Assembly (NCBI RefSeq): GCF_004339095.1
Contig: NZ_SMGQ01000012.1
Coordinates: 186,001-250,000, forward strand
Source: Natranaerovirga hydrolytica
Lineage (GTDB): Bacteria; Bacillota; Clostridia; Lachnospirales; DSM-24629
Reading direction: 5' to 3'
Length of the DNA stretch: 64,000 nucleotides
Below are positions 53,540-62,568 of this stretch, piece after piece; position 1 is the stretch's first letter, and each line of letters begins with the position of its first letter. Position numbers and translations under genes: made by a program. The notes below the pieces were generated by a model. The model was given only the letters and a program-made list of their open reading frames with translations, ran no database searches and was not told where the DNA came from.

Positions 53540-54352
53540 ATGTATATCCATATTAATGGTGAATTAATACAACAAGAAAAAGCCAGTATTCATCCAGCAG
53601 CAGAAGGTTTTGCATATGGATATGGTGTTTTTGAAACCATAAAATATGAAGACCATAAGATATATTTTATGGACGAACACTTAGAAAGATTATTTCAAAG
53701 TTGCAAAACCATTCATATTCCAATAAACTATACAAAAGAAAATATTAAACAGTATGCAATGGTATTGGTCTCAAAAAATCAAATCCATAACGGTGTGCTA
53801 AAAATAAATCTTACTAAAAATAAAGACAGAAGTGACCTAATCCTAACCACTAGGGAAAATACCTATACAAAGACTCATTATGATAAAGGATTCAAATTAA
53901 CCTTTAGCAAAGGAAAAAGAAATCCCTATGCAATCACGACAAGTATTAAATCCAATAATTATCTAGAAAACTTATTGGAAAAACAAAGGGCAGGAAAAAA
54001 AGGTTATGAGGAAGTCATATTTGAAAATGTTCATGATTACTTAGCAGAAGGGGCTATCTCTAATATTTTTTTTATAAAAGAAGGTACCCTTTATACACCG
54101 GCATGTGAATGTGGTTTGTTACCAGGAATTATAAGAGCAAAAGTCATAAGCCTTGCTAGGGAGTTAAAGTTAAAAACAGAAATAGGCGAGTATACAAAAA
54201 AAGATTTAATGGAAGCAGAAGAAATCTTTATAACCAATTCCTTATTAGAAATCATGCCTGTATCACAGGTTGGAGATAAAGCTTTAGACGTTACTAAAAA
54301 CCCAATTACAAAAGTGTTGATAAAAGAATTTGATACACTAAAACCCCAATAG
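53540..54352 (+). CDS. pabC: Aminodeoxychorismate lyase
   Basis: 270 residues, PLP fold type IV. Motifs are FAYGYGVFETIKY, SIKSNNYLENLLEKQ with the PLP Lys, and AEGAISNIFFIKEGTL. It releases pyruvate from aminodeoxychorismate to give p-aminobenzoate. Branched-chain or D-amino acid aminotransferases share the fold, but the operon decides in favour of PabC. AAGGTG (53527) favours the ATG at 53540 over the GTG at 53531. Confidence 0.9.
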   Translation: MYIHINGELIQQEKASIHPAAEGFAYGYGVFETIKYEDHKIYFMDEHLERLFQSCKTIHIPINYTKENIKQYAMVLVSKNQIHNGVLKINLTKNKDRSDLILTTRENTYTKTHYDKGFKLTFSKGKRNPYAITTSIKSNNYLENLLEKQRAGKKGYEEVIFENVHDYLAEGAISNIFFIKEGTLYTPACECGLLPGIIRAKVISLARELKLKTEIGEYTKKDLMEAEEIFITNSLLEIMPVSQVGDKALDVTKNPITKVLIKEFDTLKPQ

Positions 54353-54367
54353 AAAAGAGGAATAAAA

Positions 54368-54934
54368 ATGGACAAACAAAAAATTGAAAATGCAGTAAGA
54401 GATATTTTAGAAGCAATTGGAGAAGATCCTAACAGAGAAGGGTTACTAGATACACCAAAAAGAATTGCAAAAATGTATGAAGAAATATTTAGTGGCTTGC
54501 ATACAGATCCAAAAGAACATTTAGAAATTTACTTTGAAGAGGAAAATCACGAAGAATTGGTACTGGTAAAAGACATTCCTTTTCACTCTGTATGTGAACA
54601 CCATTTGGTACCCTTTTATGGTAAAGCCCACGTTGGGTATATTCCTAAAAACGGCAAATTAACAGGATTATCCAAATTGGCTAGAGTAGTAGATTCAGTA
54701 GCCAAAAGACCTCAATTACAAGAACGCTTAACCTCTACTATTGCAGATGCCATACAAGAAAAATTAAATCCATACGGTGTCATTGTTGTGGTAGAGGCAG
54801 AGCATATGTGTATGACAATGAGAGGTGTAAAAAAACCAGGATCAAAAACGTTAACATCTGCTGTAAGAGGTGTGTTCCAAAATGATGGCAAAGTAAGAGC
54901 AGAAGCAATCTCCTTAATTAACTTTGAAAGATAG
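54368..54934 (+). CDS. folE: GTP cyclohydrolase I
   Basis: 188 residues. Zinc ligands are in [18 protein letters not shown] and [38 protein letters not shown]-type start (block [18 protein letters not shown]) and [20 protein letters not shown] are fully conserved. It converts GTP to dihydroneopterin triphosphate, the first step to the pterin half of folate. It starts 15 bases after pabC. Confidence 0.97.
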   Translation: MDKQKIENAVRDILEAIGEDPNREGLLDTPKRIAKMYEEIFSGLHTDPKEHLEIYFEEENHEELVLVKDIPFHSVCEHHLVPFYGKAHVGYIPKNGKLTGLSKLARVVDSVAKRPQLQERLTSTIADAIQEKLNPYGVIVVVEAEHMCMTMRGVKKPGSKTLTSAVRGVFQNDGKVRAEAISLINFER

Positions 54935-54946
54935 GTGATTAAAAAG

Positions 54947-55792
54947 ATGATCTCACTTAAAAACAATGTTGCAAGAAACACTCATATAAAGTGTAAAGAG
55001 CATACCTTAGTGTTAGGTGAAAACACTTATATTATGGGTATTCTAAACGTAACCCCGGATTCCTTTTCAGACGGTGGTCAATACGATGAAGTTAATAAAG
55101 CCCTTGACCACGCACATATAATGATAAAAGAAGGCGCAGATATCCTAGATATAGGTGGGGAATCCACAAGACCTGGTGCAGAAGAAGTGGATGCAAAGAC
55201 TGAATTAAAAAGAGTTTTACCTGTAGTCGAAAAATTGGTACAAGAAGTGAGTGTGCCTATATCTGTAGATACATACAAAGCAGAGGTTGCAAAAGCTGTT
55301 TTAGAAGCAGGCGCTCATATCATTAATGATGTATGGGGACTTCAAAGAGAACCAGAAATTGCAAAGGTTGTCGCACAGTATAAGGTTCCAGTTGTCATTA
55401 TGCACAATCAAAAGGGCACCCATTATGAAAAGGACATTATAGAAAGCATAAAAGAATTTTTATCAAAGTCCATCAATATCGCTTTAGAAGCAGGCGTCAA
55501 AAAAGAAAATATTATACTAGATCCAGGTGTTGGATTCGGTAAAAATTTTGAACAAAATAAAGAAGTAATGTCAAGACTAGGAGAATTAAATACATTAGGT
55601 TACCCAATTTTACTAGGTACTTCAAGAAAATCAATGATAGGAAAAATATTAGATGTAGAAGCCAATGAACGTGTAGAAGGCACTGTAGCAACAACCGTAA
55701 TGGGCATTGTTCAAGGTGTGGATATAGTAAGGGTACATGATATAAAAGAGAATTTAAGAGCGGCTAAAGTGACCGATGCAATTATACGATGA
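54947..55792 (+). CDS. folP: Dihydropteroate synthase
   Basis: 281 residues. TIM-barrel motifs are IMGILNVTPDSFSDGGQYD, DILDIGGESTRPGAEEVD and LDPGVGFGKNFEQNKEVM, then LGTSRKSMIG. It joins the pterin pyrophosphate to p-aminobenzoate and is the sulfonamide target. AGGTGA at the folE stop favours the ATG at 54947; a GTG at 54935 is inside that site. The gene's stop is followed within ten bases by direct repeat 1, after which the fol cluster is interrupted. Confidence 0.96.
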   Translation: MISLKNNVARNTHIKCKEHTLVLGENTYIMGILNVTPDSFSDGGQYDEVNKALDHAHIMIKEGADILDIGGESTRPGAEEVDAKTELKRVLPVVEKLVQEVSVPISVDTYKAEVAKAVLEAGAHIINDVWGLQREPEIAKVVAQYKVPVVIMHNQKGTHYEKDIIESIKEFLSKSINIALEAGVKKENIILDPGVGFGKNFEQNKEVMSRLGELNTLGYPILLGTSRKSMIGKILDVEANERVEGTVATTVMGIVQGVDIVRVHDIKENLRAAKVTDAIIR

Positions 55793-55797
55793 CAAAA

Positions 55798-55940
55798 AGC
55801 AGAAGCATTAGGGTTGAAATCTTCATAGGTAATAATAACTATCTTCATTATTGTGCTAAAAATAGATGAAATAAATATGAAAAAAGGGCGATTTTGTAAA
55901 GTCAACGACATAAGGTTGGCTTTGCAGAACCGCCTTTTTT
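55798..55940 (+). repeat. Direct repeat 1 with terminator hairpin
   Basis: About 143 bp, recurring at 59182-59322 with roughly 80% identity by eye. Shared blocks are GAAGCATT, GTTGAAAT, TTCATAG, AATAACTAT, TTCATTA and GTCAACGACATAAGGTTGGC. The 3' third is a hairpin: GGGCGATTTTGTAAAGTCAAC pairs (with mismatches) with GTTGGCTTTGCAGAACCGCC, followed by TTTTTT, so it also ends the folate transcript. Confidence 0.85.
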
Positions 55941-56049
55941 CAGTAAAATCAATAGGTAGTAAAGTTTGATGAAATAATATAAAATTTCCTTAAGATAAAT
56001 GGATGCACAATAAAAAAATGAGACTATATTCTAAATAGACAAAATTATG

Positions 56050-56124
56050 TTGAAATACCTTGGAAGAATTGATAAAATAAAATTTAATGAGGAGCATAAA
56101 AATGATCATATCTTAAATTTTATT
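56050..56124 (+). promoter_or_regulatory. Promoter and leader hairpin of the two-gene insert
   Basis: TTGAAA (56050-56055), 17 bases, TAAAAT (56073-56078). A perfect 12-bp stem AATAAAATTTAA (56076-56087) / TTAAATTTTATT (56113-56124) follows, enclosing GAGGAG and a four-codon frame (ATG at 56102, stop TAA at 56114). It may be a leader peptide or an attenuator. Confidence 0.5.
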
Positions 56125-56181
56125 AAAGCATTAGTTTTTTTAAACTTACAAACAAAACTTAATAAGGTAAGGTGAGGGAAA

Positions 56182-58164
56182 ATGAATAATATATCAGTTA
56201 ATCCAAATAAAGTAGAAGAGCTATCTAGAGTTTTTAGAGATTTTTCAAGGACAATAGAAACGAATGAAGATTCCTTATACATATATATAAAGAAAATGCT
56301 CAACGAAGTTAAAAGGGAATATCCAGAAAGAAATGTCAGAAAAGAAGTAGAAGAAATGGAAGGCTTATTAGAAGAAATAAGAAAAGATGCCATAGAAATA
56401 AACCAATGGTATAGAGACTCTTCAAGAAATCTTAATTACTTAGCGGGACAATTAAGATATGAAGAAGAACAAATAGCTTCTAAACTAGAAATGAAAGGTC
56501 CACAAGTAGGCTTAAGAAATAAAGATGTAGTATTTTTCAACGGTTTAGTAGGTTTAGGTAAATATGAAGAGAAAAAACATAGAAATAGAAACCCCTTAGG
56601 TATAGATATTAATGGAAGCAATATAGAACCAACTATATTACAATACACATACATAAAAACAATTAATCAATGGAGAGCTATAAATCAACCAATTAATCAT
56701 ATGGAATTAATTGAAGAAGTTGAAAAAACTGCGTTAGAAGAACAAAAAAGAATTGAGAGTTTAACTGAAATGGAACTTATATCAGAAATGGAGCGAATGA
56801 AAGGAGAAATTATAAAGTGGCTCAAGGAAGAAAAAGGCGGCAAGTGGACTAGATCGATACATAAAACTGAAGTGAAAAGTCAGAGAAAATTAGAGAATCT
56901 GGTATCAGCAGGAAAAGTATTTGTTGATATATCTGGAACCATCTATTTTAACAAAACAGTAACAAAAGAAGAAAAATTGGTGTTATTCTCTGATTTTGAA
57001 GCCAAATTGTATGAGCATAGCTTAGATAGAAATTGGGAAACCCTGTTAAAAAAAGACAGCTCAGAACTTACCTCACAAGATTATATGATATTAGCACTAA
57101 TTTTTATTGAATTAGATATAGAAGATATGGAGCATTTTTTGAATTTGTGTTTGGCTAACGATGGGGAAATCATGCATTATGATTTAAGAACAAATTATAG
57201 AGGTTTAACTTATACTTGGGATATTAAAAGAGAAAAAGTAAGAAACATAAATGCTTGCATGGAAGCTATAGTTGTTTCAGAGTATTTCAGGGATTTGGCT
57301 AACTACAATCAGGATACATCTAAAGAAAATTATTTTAATGAAGTAACAGAAAAAAGAAAAATCTTGATTCAAAAATCTGCTCTACTGATTGCATTTGATG
57401 ACATAGGGGCGTTTAACAGTAAAACAGTAAATGACGGGCCAATAATAGAGCTAAGTAAAGAGAATTATAATATAAAAATGGAGTATTATAGTATGGGAAA
57501 TAAACCATATTCAGAAAATGATTCTATGAAAAAATCAAAAGTAATAACAAGAGGTTATCTAGCAGAAGAGGAATCTATAAAGTTAGCAGGAATAAAAACA
57601 GAAGATTTTAATTTAAATTATTCCCAATATGCAAAATACAATCCTTATAGTAAAGTCTCCATAGAAGAGAATAAGAAAGGTATGATATTAAGTGGTATTG
57701 AGTCAGGGTATAATGCCACGAAACAAATAATATTAAATAAGGATATGCCAAGTAATCAATACACGATACCAGTAGAAATAGTATATAATATAGCAACAAA
57801 TATAATGGAAGAGCATAAAAAAACACAACAAGAAATAAAAACATTTGATAAAGAAATAAACACATTAACCAGAAGTATTTGTAGCAACACATTTCAGTTA
57901 ATGACTGTATTTGCATATGGTGATGATGGGAAAACTGCACAAATATATCCGAGTATATACACACAAGAACGAATAGACTGGTATAATGTAAAAATAGGTA
58001 AGGTTATTGGTGGTATCACAAAAGAAGAAGATAAAGAAAAAATTAGAAAATTTGGGAACATGGATATAGATAAAGTGTTAAATGAGCAAGAAAAAGTATA
58101 TGAAATTTTATCAATTTTAAGTGAGAATAATGTGTATGATGAAATTTTTAGTGATAATAATTGA
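56182..58164 (+). CDS. Large unknown protein with WXG100/LXG-like N-terminus
   Basis: 660 residues, no confident family. The first 105 residues (ISVNPNKVEELSRVFRDFSR ... DAIEINQWYRDSSRNLNYLA) look like two long amphipathic helices with a turn and a Trp at residue 76. This is the shape of WXG100/LXG-type type VII secretion targets, though the exact WxG is absent. A middle segment from about 200 to 350 is helical, with an acidic stretch IELDIEDMEHFLNLCLANDG. The C-terminus (about 540-660) has EIVYNIATNIMEEHKKTQQEI and several Tyr-rich blocks. AAGGTGAGGGAAA precedes the ATG. It is followed 20 bases later by a membrane-anchored protein. The pair lies between direct repeats inside the folate cluster. 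It may be a secreted effector or structural protein; this is inference. Confidence 0.6.
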   Translation: MNNISVNPNKVEELSRVFRDFSRTIETNEDSLYIYIKKMLNEVKREYPERNVRKEVEEMEGLLEEIRKDAIEINQWYRDSSRNLNYLAGQLRYEEEQIASKLEMKGPQVGLRNKDVVFFNGLVGLGKYEEKKHRNRNPLGIDINGSNIEPTILQYTYIKTINQWRAINQPINHMELIEEVEKTALEEQKRIESLTEMELISEMERMKGEIIKWLKEEKGGKWTRSIHKTEVKSQRKLENLVSAGKVFVDISGTIYFNKTVTKEEKLVLFSDFEAKLYEHSLDRNWETLLKKDSSELTSQDYMILALIFIELDIEDMEHFLNLCLANDGEIMHYDLRTNYRGLTYTWDIKREKVRNINACMEAIVVSEYFRDLANYNQDTSKENYFNEVTEKRKILIQKSALLIAFDDIGAFNSKTVNDGPIIELSKENYNIKMEYYSMGNKPYSENDSMKKSKVITRGYLAEEESIKLAGIKTEDFNLNYSQYAKYNPYSKVSIEENKKGMILSGIESGYNATKQIILNKDMPSNQYTIPVEIVYNIATNIMEEHKKTQQEIKTFDKEINTLTRSICSNTFQLMTVFAYGDDGKTAQIYPSIYTQERIDWYNVKIGKVIGGITKEEDKEKIRKFGNMDIDKVLNEQEKVYEILSILSENNVYDEIFSDNN

Positions 58165-58184
58165 ATTTATAGAGAGGTTAAAAT

Positions 58185-59072
58185 ATGAGAATATCTGAAA
58201 AAAATTTAATTAAAGTTACAATTATAGTTGTAATGAGTGTGCTTATAATTAGAAATTACGCAACTCCTCTAATACACCTAATACATAAATTTTCAATAGA
58301 AAAAGAAGTAGAAGAGGATATTGTATTGGAAAAAAAATTATTAATAAATGGTTTAACTGAAAAAGAACTTAATGCACTTTGTAGTGCTTATTCAATATTG
58401 TTTAATACAGGCTCATTACGATTAACGGAAAACACAGAAAAAAAAATTTCATATATTAACTATTATGCATTTGATCACGAAGATAGAGAGGACTATTTAG
58501 ATGAAACCGCATTAGTATTGAAAAAATATGGATTTGATAGCGATAATAGACTGACAAGTGATTGGATAATGAATAATTTACATGATGCTTATTACTTAAG
58601 TGAAAAAATTACGCTTCACTTATTCCATGCTTATATGCGTTATGAAGGACTATTTATAAAAAATGAAGAATATAAGCAAGATGGATTAAGCATTGAAGAA
58701 TATATAGAATATGCATTTTTGTATCGATTAAAAGGAGAACAATCTATTTTTTATGTAGATCCAACAACAGAGTATTTAGATGGAACGCAAAAAATTAAGT
58801 TAGAGGCATCAGAAGAAACAGAAAGATTAATTAAAATTACCAATGAACTCTTATGGGATTTTATCCCACGTGAGGAATGGGAAGTTAATAGAATGAGTAA
58901 TATCATTAATAGGTTAGAAAAACACGGCATTACCAAGGAAAATAAATTGACAAGCCAGTGGGTAATAGAAAACCCATATGAAGCTTATTATATAATGACT
59001 TTAAACTACTTTTTTTGGACTACAGATGAATACCAAGAAGTCTTTAGGCAACAACAGTTAGAAAAAAAATAA
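58185..59072 (+). CDS. Membrane-anchored unknown protein with internal duplication
   Basis: 295 residues. One N-terminal membrane helix (about 7-25), then a helical extracytoplasmic or cytoplasmic domain. Two related modules are visible: LKKYGFDSDNRLTSDWIMNN at about 112-131 followed by DAYY, and LEKHGITKENKLTSQWVIEN at about 244-263 followed by EAYY. The rest (GLTEKELNALCSAYSILFNT) is not recognised. GAGAGG lies before the ATG and the gap to the previous gene is 20 bases, so they form an operon. It may hold, process or neutralise the upstream protein. Confidence 0.6.
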   Translation: MRISEKNLIKVTIIVVMSVLIIRNYATPLIHLIHKFSIEKEVEEDIVLEKKLLINGLTEKELNALCSAYSILFNTGSLRLTENTEKKISYINYYAFDHEDREDYLDETALVLKKYGFDSDNRLTSDWIMNNLHDAYYLSEKITLHLFHAYMRYEGLFIKNEEYKQDGLSIEEYIEYAFLYRLKGEQSIFYVDPTTEYLDGTQKIKLEASEETERLIKITNELLWDFIPREEWEVNRMSNIINRLEKHGITKENKLTSQWVIENPYEAYYIMTLNYFFWTTDEYQEVFRQQQLEKK

Positions 59073-59181
59073 TTATACTTGTTAAATACTCTAAATTAAT
59101 CCCATGCAGTTTGTTATTGTGACTTTTTAATTAGGTTTACCAATGTTACTAGACCCGTTAAGAAAGTCAAGGACACTAAAA

Positions 59182-59322
59182 AGAAGAAGCATTTGAGTTG
59201 AAATGTTCATAGTTAAAATAACTATATTCATTAGTGCACTAGAGACAGATAAAATATATATGAAAAAAAGGCGGTTTTGTCAAGTCAACGACATAAGGTT
59301 GGCTTTGCAGAACCGCTTTTGA
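59182..59322 (+). repeat. Direct repeat 2 with terminator hairpin
   Basis: Second copy of the repeat at 55798-55940, same orientation. The hairpin AGGCGGTTTTGTCAAGTCAAC / GTTGGCTTTGCAGAACCGCT is better matched than in copy 1. It closes the two-gene unit. Confidence 0.85.
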
Positions 59323-59495
59323 CACTTACTGAGTCGACAATAAGCCGTCATTCACAATAACCATGTTTTGTTTGTTTTTTCTTCACGTTTTTCTAGATCA
59401 TTCATAATTAACACTTCTATTTACAAATTTACGTAGATCATACATTATTTAAGTATATTTGTAAAAAAACATTTTTTTGAAAAACGAGGTATCCG

Positions 59496-59613
59496 TTGAA
59501 AGATGTGTGCAATAATGCTATAATAATCTGCAAACAATGAGTGAGTATAATAGCAGAAATAAGCAGAAGCCAGTGTCCATTAGAGGGTAGCTTGCTCAAT
59601 ACCTCATTTTAAG
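59496..59613 (+). promoter_or_regulatory. Promoter and structured leader of the aldo-keto reductase gene
   Basis: TTGAAA (59496-59501), 17 bases, TATAAT (59519-59524): a consensus promoter. The leader runs about 205 bases to the start codon. Near its 5' end AATGAG-TGA-GTAT (59536-59548) pairs with ATACCTCATT (59599-59608) around a 50-base inner region, ending in ATTTTAAG. I know no riboswitch class with this pattern. Confidence 0.55.
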
Positions 59614-59737
59614 CATCATTAGCCAATACAGTATTAAGAGTAGATTCATTGGTAGATATAAAGGGTATTCAGTTAATCAATGATAAAGTTAATAATGCTT
59701 TAATAAGCCAATACTTTAATAAAGGAAGGGTGTTTTT

Positions 59738-60634
59738 ATGAGCTTAAGCAACGATTTAAAAACAATAAAAGAAGCGTGTCAACGATTAAATGTTACTTTA
59801 TCCAACGGAATGAAAATGCCAAGGTTGGGACAAGGGACTTGGTATATGGGAGATAGTGCGTCAGATAGAGAAGAAGAAATCCAAGCCATACGTACGGGGA
59901 TTGATCTCGGAATGAATTTAATCGATACAGCAGAAATGTACGGTGAAGGAAGATCAGAGTCTTTAATTGGAGAAGCCATTAAAGGCATTTCAAGAGAAGA
60001 ATTGTTTATGGTGTCTAAAGTCTATCCCCATAATGCAAGCAGAAGTCGTATTTTTAACAGTTGTAAAAACACATTGCAAAGACTAGGTGTGGATTGTTTA
60101 GACCTTTATTTACTACATTGGCGAGGTAGCGTGCCTTTAGAAGAAACGGTAGAATGCATGGAAGAATTGGTTCAAGAAGGGTTAATTAAAAGTTGGGGCG
60201 TATCCAACTTTGACACAGACGATATGAAAGAACTATGGGAAGTGCCTAAAGGCAATCACTGTGTGGTTAACCAAGTGTTATATCATCTAGGCTCTAGAGG
60301 CATAGAGTACGATTTGTTACCTTGGATGAAAGCCCATAATGTTCCATTAATGGCTTATTGCCCTATAGCTCAAGGAGGCAATTTAAGAAAAGAAATGCTA
60401 AAAAACCAAGCCGTTATGGATATTGCCAAAAAATATGATATGACACCGGTACAAGTTTTATTAAGCTTTGTATTGCATCAAGAAAATGCTATTGCCATAC
60501 CAAAAGCAGGTAAAAAAGAGCATGTTAAAGAAAATGCTCAGACAGCTTTAATTCAATTAGGAAAAAGTGAATTGGATAGATTATCAAGGGCTTTTCCTGC
60601 ACCTGATTACAAAACAATGCTTGATGTCAGGTAA
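59738..60634 (+). CDS. Aldo-keto reductase
   Basis: 298 residues. (Beta/alpha)8 NADPH-dependent reductase. Conserved DTAEMYGEGRSE holds the catalytic Asp and Tyr, MVSKVYPHNAS the Lys, and LYLLHWRGSVPLEET the His. The C-terminal IPKAGKKEHVKENA is the cofactor site. It is like YvgN/DkgA-type enzymes that reduce small aldehydes and ketones. It lies between the insert and folB with its own strong promoter, so it need not be part of the folate pathway; a role with pterin carbonyls cannot be excluded. Confidence 0.93.
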   Translation: MSLSNDLKTIKEACQRLNVTLSNGMKMPRLGQGTWYMGDSASDREEEIQAIRTGIDLGMNLIDTAEMYGEGRSESLIGEAIKGISREELFMVSKVYPHNASRSRIFNSCKNTLQRLGVDCLDLYLLHWRGSVPLEETVECMEELVQEGLIKSWGVSNFDTDDMKELWEVPKGNHCVVNQVLYHLGSRGIEYDLLPWMKAHNVPLMAYCPIAQGGNLRKEMLKNQAVMDIAKKYDMTPVQVLLSFVLHQENAIAIPKAGKKEHVKENAQTALIQLGKSELDRLSRAFPAPDYKTMLDVR

Positions 60635-60682
60635 CAAGGTTAAAATGGTATATAAGAAATTATAGAGTAATGAGGTTATGAA

Positions 60683-61048
60683 ATGGATAAAATAATAATG
60701 AAAAATCTAGGGTTTTATGGTTATCACGGTGTATTACTTGAAGAAAATAAATTGGGACAAAAGTTTTTTATTGATACAGTATTGTATATGGATCTTAAAA
60801 AAGCTGGAAAAAAAGATGCCATTGAAGATACAGTCAGTTATGCAGACGTTTATGAACACATTAAAGATATGACAGAAAACAAAAGATTTCATTTAATAGA
60901 AGCCTTAGCAGAAAACATAGCAGATACCATTTTAAAACAATACCCTATGGTTAAAGAGATAAAAGTAACCATTAAAAAACCAGAAGCCCCAGTAAAAGGT
61001 ATATATGATTACTTTGGCGTAGAGATAAGGAGACAAAGAAATGACTAA
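60683..61048 (+). CDS. folB: Dihydroneopterin aldolase
   Basis: 121 residues. GFYGYHGVLLEENKLGQKFF and DTVSYADVYEHIKDM, then HLIEALAENIAD and VKGIYDYFGVEIRR, are the FolB pattern, with the catalytic Lys in the C-terminal TIKKPEAPVKG. It cleaves dihydroneopterin to hydroxymethyl-dihydropterin. It overlaps folK by eight bases. Confidence 0.96.
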   Translation: MDKIIMKNLGFYGYHGVLLEENKLGQKFFIDTVLYMDLKKAGKKDAIEDTVSYADVYEHIKDMTENKRFHLIEALAENIADTILKQYPMVKEIKVTIKKPEAPVKGIYDYFGVEIRRQRND

Positions 61049-61535
61049 AGCTTACCTAGGATTAGGCAGTAATATGGGAGACAAAAAAAATAATCTAAAA
61101 AAAGCCATTGAGCAACTCAGTAATCATAGCGCTATAAAGATTTGCAACATATCTTCCCTATACGAAACTGAGCCAGTAGGCTATACCAATCAAGATGATT
61201 TTTATAATTTAGTCATAGAAATCCAAACATCTCTTGAGCCTTATGATTTATTGGCATATGTTAATGAGGTTGAAAATAATTTAAAAAGAAAAAGAGATAT
61301 AAGGTGGGGACCAAGAACTATGGATATAGATATACTTCTTTATAATGGGTACTCATCTACAGATGAAAAATTAACAGTCCCTCATCCAAGAATGACAGAA
61401 AGAGCCTTTGTAATCGTACCCTTGTATGAGTTGAATTCAAATTTAGTCATTCAAGGAACGCCTATTGAAGACATATACAACACGATCAATAAAGAAAGTA
61501 TTAAAAAAATAGAAGATACACTGTGTGACGCTTAA
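61041..61535 (+). CDS. folK: Hydroxymethyl-dihydropterin pyrophosphokinase
   Basis: 164 residues. AYLGLGSNMGDKKNNLKKAI, SSLYETEPVGYTNQDDFYN and RKRDIRWGPRTMDIDILLYN are diagnostic; the DIDIL Asp pair binds magnesium. It activates hydroxymethyl-dihydropterin for FolP. Translationally coupled to folB. A dihydrofolate synthase (folC) is not found in the window. Confidence 0.97.
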   Translation: MTKAYLGLGSNMGDKKNNLKKAIEQLSNHSAIKICNISSLYETEPVGYTNQDDFYNLVIEIQTSLEPYDLLAYVNEVENNLKRKRDIRWGPRTMDIDILLYNGYSSTDEKLTVPHPRMTERAFVIVPLYELNSNLVIQGTPIEDIYNTINKESIKKIEDTLCDA

Positions 61536-61580
61536 AGTATTCTATACATAAAATCATTAAACTATAGGAAGGTTGTCGTT

Positions 61581-62555
61581 ATGAAAGAATTTGTTAAACC
61601 AAATGTAGTCATCAGTAAGTGTATAGAATTTGAAAAATGTCGATATGAAGGCTCTATAGTGAATAATACCCTTGTAAAAAGGTTAAAAGAGTACTTTGTT
61701 TTTTATCCTTTATGTCCAGAAGTAGAAGTAGGGCTTACAGTACCCAGAGAAACATTACGCCTAATATTAGATGAAAAAGCCAATACAAGATTGGTGTTTT
61801 CAAAAAGTGGTGAAGATATCACCCAACGTATGGAAACATATGCAAAAGATAAGGCAATAGAGTTATCTCAAATGTCTATAGATGGGTTTTTGTTAAAAAG
61901 CAAATCTCCTTCTTGTGGTGTGAAAGATATAAAAGTATATAAAAGTTATGGAAAAGCCCCTTTGGTACCTAAAAAAGCTAAAGGTGTATTTGCAGAGATT
62001 ATAGGCGATTATTTTAATGGATTACCCATAGAAGATGAGGGGCGATTGACCAATCACGATATAAGAGAGCATTTTTATACTCAATTATACACCCATTCAG
62101 CCTTTAGAAAGCTTAAAGAATCACCTTCAATGAAAAAACTGGTAAAGTTTCAAAGTGTCAACAAATATTTATTTATGGCATACAATCAAAGCCAATTAAA
62201 AAACTTAGGTAGACTAGTGGCAAATCACCAAGATAGACCATTAGAAGAGATTATGCTTAATTATGAAGTGACATTAAGAAAACTGATTAGCACGCCACCA
62301 AAACCAATGAAGTTTGTGAATGTGATGTTGCATATATTTGGATACTTCTCTAATGAACTAAGTTCAAAAGAAAAAGCTTATTTTTTAGATTTATTGGAGC
62401 AATATTCTAAAAATCAAATACCACAATCTACTATAATGGCCATATTAAAGTCTTGGGTTGTGCGTTTTGAAAATGAATACTTAATGGAACAAAGTATATT
62501 TGAACCCTTTCCAAATGATTTAATCGATTTAACGGATTCAGGAAAAAGAAAGTGA
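61581..62555 (+). CDS. DUF523-DUF1722 (YbgA-type) protein
   Basis: 324 residues. The N-terminal DUF523 has four conserved Cys in VVISKCIEFEKCRYEGSI, YPLCPEVEVGLTVPRE and KSPSCGVKDIKVY. The C-terminal DUF1722 begins near HDIREHFYTQLYTHSAFRKL. The Cys pattern suggests an Fe-S or metal site. The combined protein (E. coli YbgA has only DUF1722) is common in bacteria and has been linked to tRNA thiolation (desulfidase/TudS-like) for the DUF523 part; the substrate here is inferred. GGAAGGTTG precedes the ATG. Confidence 0.88.
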   Translation: MKEFVKPNVVISKCIEFEKCRYEGSIVNNTLVKRLKEYFVFYPLCPEVEVGLTVPRETLRLILDEKANTRLVFSKSGEDITQRMETYAKDKAIELSQMSIDGFLLKSKSPSCGVKDIKVYKSYGKAPLVPKKAKGVFAEIIGDYFNGLPIEDEGRLTNHDIREHFYTQLYTHSAFRKLKESPSMKKLVKFQSVNKYLFMAYNQSQLKNLGRLVANHQDRPLEEIMLNYEVTLRKLISTPPKPMKFVNVMLHIFGYFSNELSSKEKAYFLDLLEQYSKNQIPQSTIMAILKSWVVRFENEYLMEQSIFEPFPNDLIDLTDSGKRK

Positions 62556-62568
62556 AGGGACACAGAAA

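Noticed and set aside
57608-57964. 118-codon minus-strand ORF within the large unknown gene
   Set aside because: Highly hydrophobic low-complexity product and no ribosome site; the + strand frame is 660 codons long with a good site.
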